DNA of 64,000 bases from positions 1,054,001 through 1,118,000 of the forward strand of contig CM043801.1 of assembly GCA_023974075.1 (NCBI GenBank), given 5' to 3'. The notes under the pieces were generated by a model that was not told the DNA's origin, made no database searches, and saw only the letters and a program-made list of their open reading frames with translations. Position 1 is the stretch's first letter, and every line of letters starts with the position of its first letter. Source of the stretch: Chaenocephalus aceratus. Its lineage: Eukaryota > Chordata > Actinopteri > Perciformes > Channichthyidae. Below are positions 55,871-64,000 of the stretch, in pieces. The position numbers were made by a program, and so were the translations under genes.

Positions 55871-57690
55871 ATTTCATTTCATTTCAAACCTTTATTTAGA
55901 CAGATAGGTCCCTTGAGATCATGGATCTCTTTTACAAGGGAGACCTGCATCAATTTAGTTACACATGAAACATAAAAACAACATAAAAACAAACAATAGA
56001 GGACATCATATTTACATATTCACCAACACTTACAAACACCCATAGTGTCAGAAAGCATCTCGTGCAGACGTGCCTTAAAAACATTCAGAGAAATAAAATT
56101 GTTCAATTTCAATTTGGACTGTAGGCTGTTCCAAGCAAGTGGAGCTGCGCACATAAAAGCCGTCTTACCTAAGACAGTCCTCACTCTTGGCACATCTAAC
56201 AAGACCACATCCTGCCATCTCAGACAATAGCTGCCCGCAACTTTCTGCTTTACCAGAGAACAGATGTAATACGGGAGTTTGCCCAACATAGCTTTATAAA
56301 TAAAAGTGTACCAGTGACTGAGCCTCCGTACAGAGAGTGATGGTAAACCTGCCTTGGTATACAGGGTACAGTGATGTGTAAGCGCTTTACAATTTGTGAC
56401 AAATCTCAGAGCACTGTGATACGCAGCATCCAATTTGCTCAGGTAATAGGCAGGTGCATTCATATAGACCAGATCTCCATAGTCCAGCACAGGTCAAAGG
56501 TCACAGAGCCTTTGTTATGGAAATCTAGGGCCCAACACAGCGCTCTGGAGAGTACAAGTCAAATGATCAAACAAATAAATGGTGAATCAAGCAAAGCTGT
56601 CTTTTGGTTATTTATTTGAAGCTTCAAATACACGACATAATAATATATTGTCACCGGTCGGGCAGAGTATGGAAAGTCTGCCCGAGAGTGCGCAGAACAA
56701 TGGAAAAGCAAAGGTTATATAGAAAAGGAGTGGGAAAGAGAACAATCTGGGTTCACACAGTCAGATTGTTGATGAGACACCCAGTGGCCTTGAGTAGATA
56801 GCATAACGGTTCTCAGAGCAGGGAAGTTCGTGATGTGTCTGACTGTGTATGAGTCTCCCAGTCTGCTGAAACAGCTGTGGCCTTGCAGAGACTGGGAAAC
56901 TCATAAGAGAATATAATAGAATAATAATGGTAAAAGCACAACAAGAGGAAATAAGAAGCATTTGGTTTAAACATATGAAAGATATAATAAGGATAGATAT
57001 AAGGATGATAATAATAAAATTTTCCACTACACCTTTTCCTGGCCTCAAGCGAGAAACAGGACTTGTTCCTGTAAAAGAAACCTAGCCTAACCCTCAGTTT
57101 TTTAAGCAGGTTATTGACATGAAGTTTAAAAGAGAGACAATCATCAAGCCAGATACCAAGGTATTTGTAACAGGCAACAACTTCAAGTGTTGTTCCTTGC
57201 ATAGTTACAATATCTAAAACAGGCTCTGGTGTCTTTTTTGCTTTTGAAAAGAGCATTACCTTGGTTTTATCCACATTTAAAAGAAGCTTTAATTCAGAGA
57301 GCTGAGTCTGAATAGTGTTAAAAACAGCCTGTAATTTAACAACAGCCTCCTTAATGGAGGGACCTGCACAATACATCACAGTATCATCCGCATAAAAATG
57401 TAAAGTAGCTTCATCCACATTATCACCTACACTATTAATATATATGGAGAATAAAAGTGGTCCTAAAACAGAACCTTGTGGTACACCATTAGAAATGTTT
57501 AACCACTCAGAAGACAGTCCATCAAAATGAACACATTGGGACCTTTCAGAGAGGTAGTTCACAAACCACCCACTGCATGGCTGGACATGCCAATACTGAG
57601 TAGCCTCTGCTTTAAGATGCGATGATCGACGGTGTCAAACGCTTTGGAAAGGTCAATAAACAGAGCTGCACAACTCTGTAGTGCACTGAT
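55871..57690 (-). pseudogene. LINE (non-LTR retrotransposon) RT, split by a solo LTR
   Basis: On the minus strand, in order: LSKAFDTVDH near 57650, NYLSERSQCVHF, GVPQGSVLGPLLFSIYIN, the catalytic HFYADDTVMYC, then KYLGIWLDDCLSF and EARKR at 57040. The gene resumes after the LTR with LDYGDLVYMNAPAYYLSKLD, LPSLSVRRLSHWYTFIYKA and a C-terminus with AAPLAWNSLQSKLKL, and ends at 56020. The 3' tail to 55871 ends on the plus strand with AAACCTTTATTTAGACAG. RT motifs are of the Jockey/L2-like type. It is 5'-truncated at about 57690 and has a frameshift near 57560 and a stop next to the LTR site. Its 3' half occurs again at 58016-58284. Confidence 0.8.
56513..57031 (-). mobile_element. Solo LTR of the ERV2 family in the LINE
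   Basis: 519 bp from TGTTATGG to CACTACA on the plus strand (minus strand TGTAGTGG ... CCATAACA), flanked by CCTT at 56509-56512 and 57032-57035, a 4-bp duplication. LINE coding sequence continues on both sides. The same LTR with the same left LINE flank is at 58285-58803, where it leads into a provirus. Confidence 0.85.
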
Positions 57691-58015
57691 CGATTAGGCT
57701 AAGCTAACCTGTAGCTGCTCCCTCCACACTCACAACAACTTCATACAGACATAAATAAAGCAGCTGTATTCGCCACACAGGAAACACACATTTAAAACGG
57801 TTTTGCCTGCCGTTGTTGTGTACACACAAGCATTCATCAATGGTTCTGAAAGTGGCGCTGTACCTTAATAATATAAAGGCTTGTATTTGCTGCATTTCCT
57901 GTTCGGAAAGTGACGCTGTACTGAGAGTGGAGGTGTCCTGAGATTAGCGCCTGCAGGCAGGCTCCATGGCCCTGTCAGCTCCAGACAGCGCAAAATGCTT
58001 ACATGAAGCAACTTT
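57691..58015. repeat. Fragment related to the foldback family
   Basis: GGCTAAGCTAACCTGTAGCTGCTCC-type sequence and CATACAGACATAAATAAAGCAGC are the complement of about 10870-10975. It separates the solo-LTR LINE from its duplicate. The rest to 58015 is unassigned. Confidence 0.6.
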
Positions 58016-58284
58016 TCTGCTTTACCAGAGAACAGATGTAATACGGGAGTTTGCCCAACATAGCTTTATAAATAAAAGTGTACCAGTGACTGAGCCTCCG
58101 TACAGAGAGTGATGGTAAACCTGCCTTGGTATACAGGGTACAGTGATGTGTAAGCGCTTTACAATTTGTGACAAATCTCAGAGCACTGTGATACGCAGCA
58201 TCCAATTTGCTCAGGTAATAGGCAGGTGCATTCATATAGACCAGATCTCCATAGTCCAGCACAGGTCAAAGGTCACAGAGCCTT
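58016..58284 (-). pseudogene. Duplicate of the LINE RT 3' half
   Basis: Reads identically, as far as I compared, to 56245-56512, including LDYGDLVYMNAPAYYLSKLD and the CCTT before the LTR (58281-58284). It starts abruptly at about 58016, where the duplication joins the foldback-family fragment. Confidence 0.85.
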
Positions 58285-58803
58285 TGTTATGGAAATCTAG
58301 GGCCCAACACAGCGCTCTGGAGAGTACAAGTCAAATGATCAAACAAATAAATGGTGAATCAAGCAAAGCTGTCTTTTGGTTATTTATTTGAAGCTTCAAA
58401 TACACGACATAATAATATATTGTCACCGGTCGGGCAGAGTATGGAAAGTCTGCCCGAGAGTGCGCAGAACAATGGAAAAGCAAAGGTTATATAGAAAAGG
58501 AGTGGGAAAGAGAACAATCTGGGTTCACACAGTCAGATTGTTGATGAGACACCCAGTGGCCTTGAGTAGATAGCATAACGGTTCTCAGAGCAGGGAAGTT
58601 CGTGATGTGTCTGACTGTGTATGAGTCTCCCAGTCTGCTGAAACAGCTGTGGCCTTGCAGAGACTGGGAAACTCATAAGAGAATATAATAGAATAATAAT
58701 GGTAAAAGCACAACAAGAGGAAATAAGAAGCATTTGGTTTAAACATATGAAAGATATAATAAGGATAGATATAAGGATGATAATAATAAAATGTTCCACT
58801 ACA
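58285..58803 (-). repeat. ERV2 3' LTR
   Basis: 519 bp; in my comparison one base differs from the solo LTR (G for T at 58793). On the minus strand it starts TGTAGTGGAAC. Confidence 0.9.
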
Positions 58804-58815
58804 TTCCCCCCTTTT
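58804..58815 (-). promoter_or_regulatory. ERV2 polypurine tract
   Basis: The minus strand reads AAAAGGGGGGAA directly before the 3' LTR, a textbook plus-strand priming site of retroviruses. Confidence 0.85.
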
Positions 58816-58994
58816 GATCATACTTGATCAATAGAAAAAACAAATGATAGGATAGACTGATATAACACATCAATGAATACACTCCATCGCTGGTTTAAGT
58901 AAACACATCACAAATATATCATAGAAAACTGGCTGTTTTTGTGGAGGACAGACTCCAATATAATGTAAGCATAAGAGAGGAGATACACACATGA

Positions 58995-60545
58995 TTATAT
59001 TGATAAATCGGAATCAGACTCTTCTGATTCTAGCTGATCTATCTCACTGTGGCGCAAAGGATTGTCTTGTAATGGAATAGTAGTATACTGAACGAAAGCT
59101 AACAGGTTGTTAAGATGCAGCACGGTGTCAGTGATGTTCTTGGTGGCGTCGGGAATGTAAGTGCAACAGGAGTCACCGATCACATGACACAGGCCACCCT
59201 TTGAGGCGAACAAAAGGTCAAGAGCGAATTGGTGCTGCATGAGCATGTTCCTAGAGGCTATTATGAATGGGGGCAATGCCTGGAAGCCTTGCGTCGTCTC
59301 GTAAGTGAGGTTCTCTAGCCGGACGTGTAAGGTATCTATTTTATGGGCATTGTTTACTGTACCCCACCATGGGAACAGGCCACCCATGAATTTAGCTCCA
59401 GCGGACGTCAGATCTCTTTTTACCTTGTGGTGGTCGGGGTGTTGGAACTCTGGGTAATGATGTGTCGTGTGCATTAAGGACGTGAGTACAGTGACTGCTG
59501 GATTCAAATCCACTAGAGTGCATGTCCCTATCCAAAGGGGAGCCAGAACTTGATAGAGCTTGTTGCCGCACAACCAAACGTAATCTTCTGGCGCGCTAAA
59601 CCAAGCATCACTGGGCCACGCCAGTTGCAGGGAAATATGTTTAACATCAGGGAATGCTACGTTAGAAAGGATTCTCTCAGGGGCACCAGATATGTGACAA
59701 TACGAGATTTTGTAAGCACCGTCACCGCATGTGTTCCGTAGGATGCGAGTACAACCAGTAGTAGTGCCTAGGAAAAAATAAGGTGGTGTAAGAGACGTTT
59801 TGTGGTAAACTCTCTGGATGCAGAGGCTGTGTTTCATCCCTCTCAAATGACTGGGGTGCACATGGCTGACGGGTTGGTACTTTGCGTATGTGGTATCAAG
59901 CGTGGATGCACGCAAAGAGGAGTCAGACCGATTGCTGCATGGTGGGGGAAGCTGCCTAGCATAACGCCACTCGGTTACGCTGTCTTCACCCTTGATGGGC
60001 CTTGTCAGAGCCATAAACGCACAGAGGTGTTCAACCTGGGTCAGAGAGCGCGGACGAACTGGCACGGACATTGATGAGTCCTGGGGGAAAAGGGTGCATG
60101 CATAACATGACCCATTTTGTCCTGCGGCCTGCAAGAATGATCTCAGAGTGTGCCACCAGACGTTACCGGTGATCCCATTACTGGTCTGACCCACATCAAT
60201 GTTGCTATGGTCGTTATCGCCTATGTATAGATTAAATGTAGATGTACCTATGGATGTCAATAGTGGCGTCAAAGGTTGCTTACGTTTTTCCGGGTCTGAG
60301 TTTTGGGCGCGATGTCTATGTAAAATGTGCCACACGGGTCGGCGCCGGATACATACATACAGACAACAAAATAAAATAAATGTGGTTCGCCCTGCTTTCC
60401 CCATGTACCTCTTAGATACCTCGATTTTGGCTGACATGCTGTGAGCTGAAATGGATACATAAAATATAGGACTAGTCCTAACACAACTATCATGGCAAGT
60501 ATGCAGAGGAACCATTCTATGAGTGTCCAGGCTCTCCAGTAGCAT
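58995..60545 (-). pseudogene. ERV2 env, SU and TM without a membrane anchor
   Basis: 516 open codons; the first 80 or so are probably out of the natural frame (see the leader at 60269-60613). Landmarks: GSCYACTLFP, a C-x2-C motif at the SU isomerisation-motif position; VWLCGNKLY and a GTC box; a furin-type KVKR site followed by a glycine-rich fusion-peptide-like stretch (FMGGLFPWWG); LMQHQFALDLLFASKGG; and C-x6-CC (CHVIGDSCC). After CX6CC there is no hydrophobic span: it goes straight into a hydrophilic, acidic tail with ESEESDSDLSI. Gamma-type TM normally has a membrane helix there, so this frame would give a secreted product if expressed. Family role: receptor binding and fusion. Confidence 0.75.
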
Positions 60546-60613
60546 TCACATTGCTCACGGTTGCGTTGTCGTCTCTCCAGGCGAGCCCTCATCACGAGGG
60601 GGAAATGTTCCAT
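60269..60613 (-). pseudogene. ERV2 env leader with signal anchor
   Basis: From an ATG at 60611-60613: MEHFPLVMRARLERRQRNRE, then a strong hydrophobic segment FLCILAMIVVLGLVLYFM at about residues 35-52, then a basic/aromatic stretch. A hydrophilic N-terminus before the signal anchor is also seen in ERV1 env. It continues 5' in the same frame to 60805 only through repeat sequence. It is in a different frame from the main env frame, so a shift lies near 60280-60400. Confidence 0.65.
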
Positions 60614-60787
60614 GGAGTGTGTGAGTGTATTCTCTCGGTCGATTTCGTGACACGGACCGTCAGACTTCGCACACTGATAACACAAACGAGGAACCAGAGA
60701 GCATATGGAACCGCTCAGCTGGCACTCGCTCGTGACACCTTGTGTGTAGTGTGTTTTGGTGTATGTAGTGCAAGTGTGGTGCTGGTG

Positions 60788-60925
60788 GTGACTCGGACAC
60801 GTCACTTGTTGTCATCTGTTGGTGACTTGGACATGTCACTTGTTGTCATCTGTTGGTGACTTGGACATGTCACTTGTTGTCATCTGTTGGTGACTTGGAC
60901 ATGTCACTTGTTGTCGTCTGTTTCT
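60788..60925. repeat. 34-bp tandem repeat between pol and env
   Basis: Four units starting at 60788, 60822, 60856 and 60890, each GTGACTTGGACATGTCAC followed by TTGTTGTCATCTGTTG. Each unit contains the hyphenated palindrome GTGAC...GTCAC. Confidence 0.9.
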
Positions 60926-61376
60926 ATCGTTTCTCCTTTCCTGTGACCACGACCTTGCAGTGGCTGGCGTGGACCCATGTAGCTCTCTCGGCGACCTTGA
61001 CCGCTGTCTGGGTGACGAGAAGCACCTGGTAGGGACCTTGCCAACAATTGGATTTCCAGCTCTTTCTCCGGAAATCCTTGACCAGCACGAAGTCGCCGGG
61101 TTGGAGATGGTGAAGTGGACCAGTGGCAGTCGCTAAAGTGGATGATAGGTTAACAGAATATGACAACATAGCATCCTCACACAAAGTTGTGGAGGGAAGA
61201 GGACATCCTGGAGCCTTGAGTCCAATCTGTGGAGGAGCCCCAAAAAGGATTTCAAATGGGCTGAGTTGACTCCGTGTTCTTTTCCGCATCCTCATGTACA
61301 TCAGCACAATGGGCAGAGTTTGTGTCCATGACAGACCTGTGTCTGCACAGCATTTTGCTAGTTTGTAATTTTGCAT
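60924..61376 (-). pseudogene. ERV2 integrase C-terminal part
   Basis: About 150 codons with TLPIVLMYMRMR, LSPFEILFGAPP, LQPGDFVLVKDFRRKSWKSN and WQGPYQVLLVTQTAVKV ... WVHASHCK: the post-core helix and the SH3-like C-terminal domain of gamma-type integrase. Upstream the catalytic D,D-35-E core is missing; the next pol piece at 61392 ends in the zinc-binding domain, so the core is deleted at about 61377-61391. Confidence 0.8.
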
Positions 61377-61391
61377 AATGCATAATGCAGA

Positions 61392-62215
61392 TTAGCATGC
61401 TTCACAGTGCTTTTGAGCTGTTACTGTGAACCCCCTTGTGAACCACTCCTGATTTATAGACTCTAACATCCCCCCTTTTGACACATGATCCCACCCATGT
61501 GTCAACTTAGCGAAATGAGGGAAAAAATGTCTGGGAAGACATGGATTGGAATTTGGGCCAACCCAAAAAACAGCCCCAGCAGCCTTCCATTGAGCCTTCT
61601 CAACTGGCGTAGCTAGCTGCTGCATGGAAGTCAGTGATGACATTTTGTCAGTAAAGGAGGAGACAGGGATTTTAACAAATGAGTGTGCGTGAGGTGCGAG
61701 AGGAGTCAGGGCAGCTGCCTTTGCGGCTGAGTCAGCAGACGCATTTCCTAGGGAAACTGGGTCTGTACTGCTTGCGTGTGCGGCACATTTACAGACTGCA
61801 ACCTCAGATGGGAGCAGACTGGCGTCTAGTAAGCCTGCAACCAGTACATGGTTAAGTACTGGTTTGCCATCAGATTTAAGAAATTGTCTACACTTCCAAA
61901 TAGCCCCCAAAATCGTGTACTACCCCGAAAGCATATCGTGAGTCAGTGTAAATAGTCACGGTTTTGCCTTCTGCAAACGTGCAGGCTTCAGTTAGTGCGA
62001 TGAGCTCTGCTGCTTGTGCTGAGAGGTGACATGGAAGCGGTCCAGAACGGAGTACAGCAGAATCTGAAACAACAGAAAAAAAAACAACAAAAAAAACAAC
62101 AAAAAAAACAAACAAACAAATAAATTAGTGCCCCCTTGGTCGCGAGAGGCAGACCCATCAACATACAAAATGAGGTCAGCGTTGGTCAGAGGAACGTCTT
62201 TTAAGTCCAAACAAT
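61392..62215 (-). pseudogene. ERV2 RNase H and integrase zinc domain
   Basis: Pieces in two frames. RNase H acidic positions: LYVDGSAS (62192-62150), AQAAELIAL, YTDSRYAFG and NASADSAA. Then the integrase zinc site HFAKLTHGWDH ... HCEAC. Two disruptions: an A-rich insert on the plus strand at about 62068-62125 within RNase H, and a frame change near 61890-61910. Known roles as in ERV1 pol, but no activity is expected. Confidence 0.8.
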
Positions 62216-63680
62216 AAAAACCTGTCTGTCTTTAAGTCCGGTCTAGGTGTGCACACAATGGAAATTACGTCAACCGTCTTCAGGCAATATTCAAACTAAA
62301 TGAAGTCTCTCCTTTTGAAACATCATGTGTTGAAATAAACACCTGCAGTTCAAAAAAAATGAATTGCCTAATATTTTTGTTGTGGAATCAATTAATTTCT
62401 TTCTTTAAAGGCAAAAACATGAAAAAGCTAAGAGAAAAACCCTATTGATACAATATTATTTGGAGCAACTTAATTTATAAATAGTTGTCAACTTAAAAAC
62501 ATGTGTTCATGTTCAACATGTGGTAATTAAGTACATACAATTTAAGATTAGATTTAAATCATACGGTAAAACAAGTTGGAACTTTTGGAGTAATCAACTT
62601 AAAAACGTGTTTATGCTACCAATTATTAAGTGAGTGGTAATTGAAAACACCTCTGATTGCAGAGGAAAAGCCTTCTCCCCTAACCCAAATAACTTTGTTG
62701 CTTTAACAACATTTCAATAGAAGTTGTCTTAACTCAATAACCATCCATGCAACCTATTGCCTTGATTTTCTTTGTTAAGCCAAGGCATTTGTTGTTAGAG
62801 TGTACGTAGACTGGGCCTCCCATATAACCTGTCTGAGCCGATATAAAAACCAATCAGCAAATAAACTTTTCAATACGTTATTGATTACTATTTTTGAGGT
62901 CCTTTTAGGTTGGAAGTGAACATAAGTCATAGGTACATGGTGTACTTTTCCTTCACTACATGTATTAATACCTTTAGTTACTTCACAGATGTGGATGAAT
63001 GATGTGAAATATAATCAAGTGTTAAATCAGACTTTAGTTCCACCTGGAGTAAATCCACAAGCTACCCTGCAGTCTACAAAGCCATTCAGACTAGCTGCAC
63101 CTTCACCAGCTTTGAGAACACTTTCATGATCAAACATTATAAAACATATCATATATATTATTCTGAAATGGACCAATCTGCACAACGACTACTTTTACTG
63201 TCTTTACTTTCACTATATTCTGATAATACTTTTCTACTTTTACTTGAAGAACATTTTGAATGCAGGACTGTTACTGTAACACTCTGGTACTTCTACTTTT
63301 ACTCAAGTACAATATCTGAGTACTTATTCCACTTCTGGTAGTGTATTAGTCTGAATTGTAGCTACAAAATCACACAGAGCTGCATAAAAATAGAATAATA
63401 TGTACACGTGTGTACAATGATTTGTAGGTAATTTTGACTACTCAAGACACCTCACTTATACATCTTCAAAGTATTGGCTTTCAGAATATTAAACTTGTTT
63501 CGGCAAATTCAGATGATAAATACAACTTTGAAGCTTGTAACGGCATAATTACAAGCAGAGAACGGACTAAGGTAACATCACAGCAAGCATAACAACAGCC
63601 GTGTGTTATGAACACATACGCAAGAATGACATCATCTGTTGCTTAGTGACTTTTTTAACATTTAGTCTTAACACAAACGT
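62216..63680. other. Foreign insertion replacing the ERV2 RT palm
   Basis: About 1.5 kb without retroviral frames. It has repeated AACTTAAAAAC..GTGTT segments (62480-62610), a stretch related to 21600-21740 (62940-63060), and a TACTTTTACT/ACTCAAGTACAATATCTGAG terminus common in fish MITEs (63180-63340). Ends and target duplication not recognised. RT sequence stops at 63680 and RNase H begins at 62215, so the palm and connection domains are lost or were replaced. Confidence 0.55.
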
Positions 63681-64000
63681 GTGAATGTGTAAGGTTTACC
63701 ATTATATTCAAATGTGAACAAAAATTGACTGTCTTTGTGTACCGGAACACTGAAAAATGCATTTGAGACATCTATGGCAGTAAATATGTTGCAGAGGCTG
63801 GAACTTTTGAAATAATCAGATAAGAATTCCGGACGAGCGTGCATGCACAGCTGCATTTACATCGTAAATCCTGGACAAATCTCCACTCGTCAGGAGGTTT
63901 GTCTCTGATCTTTTTGACAGGAAACACTGGAATCGTTACACGGAATAATGACCCCTTGTTTAAGCAGAGAGGTAAACACTGGCCATCAACAGCTTCACGT
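63668..64000 (-). pseudogene. ERV2 RT N-terminal part, cut by window edge
   Basis: The minus strand gives HARPEFLSDYFKSSSLCNIF, TAIDVSNAFFSVPV and FEYNGKPYTFTRL, the fingers/palm start of a gamma-type RT with the first catalytic aspartate (AIDVSNAFF). Upstream to the window end are further RT residues in other frames, so there are frame breaks. The YxDD box is missing because of the insertion at 62216-63680. Confidence 0.75.

Larger units (their letters stand above)
58285..64000 (-). mobile_element. Second gamma-type provirus (ERV2), 5' part outside the window
   Basis: Begins with its 3' LTR (58285-58803) and continues on the minus strand through env, the integrase ends, RNase H and, after a foreign insertion at about 62216-63680, the start of RT, which runs off the window. 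The integrase catalytic core and RT palm are missing. Related in layout to ERV1 but clearly a different family (different LTR, CYAC instead of CWLC). Confidence 0.85.

Noticed and set aside
60788..60925. CRISPR-like array
   Set aside because: Units are head-to-tail without spacers, in a eukaryotic retroviral context.

Overview
The window looks like teleost fish chromosomal DNA made almost entirely of transposable elements. Evidence for a fish: fish-type endogenous retroviruses, a Pao/BEL-like LTR element, a tyrosine-recombinase (YR) element, many hAT, piggyBac and PIF/Harbinger relatives, LINE 3' tails and long CA, CAT and AT microsatellites. I cannot name the species. Only one piece looks like a host gene: a possible first coding exon at 18063-18147 (+), GC-rich, with a good start context and a GTGAGT donor. 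I do not recognise the gene and see no later exon of it.

Layout. 1-8811: two partly duplicated copies of a long-inverted-repeat DNA element (1071-3855 and about 4782-8811) carrying small hAT insertions, preceded by a Harbinger-like element with a broken MADF exon. 8812-18400: mostly unassigned AT-rich DNA with a foldback element (10509-11890), an inverted repeat (about 13208-13922), a piggyBac-type MITE (about 14060-15420), LINE scraps and the candidate host exon. 18423-42385: one very large hAT-like element, bounded by matching termini and an exact 8-bp duplication (ACTATATT), swollen to 24 kb by nested insertions. These are an hAT MITE, a deleted piggyBac element, a Pao-like LTR element that itself received a complete 9-kb gamma-type provirus, a foldback MITE, and a four-deep nest ending with a Harbinger-like MITE inside a ZBED-type hAT transposase gene. 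42457-50466: further hAT and Harbinger elements and a TA-flanked MITE hosting a 5.5-kb YR element with split direct repeats. 50467-55870: unassigned DNA plus an hAT element with a truncated zinc-finger transposase. 55870-64000: a LINE holding a solo LTR, then a duplicate of the same LINE-LTR junction continuing into a second provirus that runs off the window end.

Age order can be read from the sequence. The Pao LTRs differ at about 6 of 298 positions. The provirus inside one of them has LTRs differing by 2 substitutions and 1 indel in about 443 bp, and the other Pao LTR preserves its empty target site. No transposase or retroviral gene in the window appears fully intact. The longest open frame is the provirus pol segment at 29007-31580 (-), which keeps the catalytic residues of RT, RNase H and integrase but has broken flanks.

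All family assignments were made by eye from motifs, termini and target-site duplications; no database search was possible.
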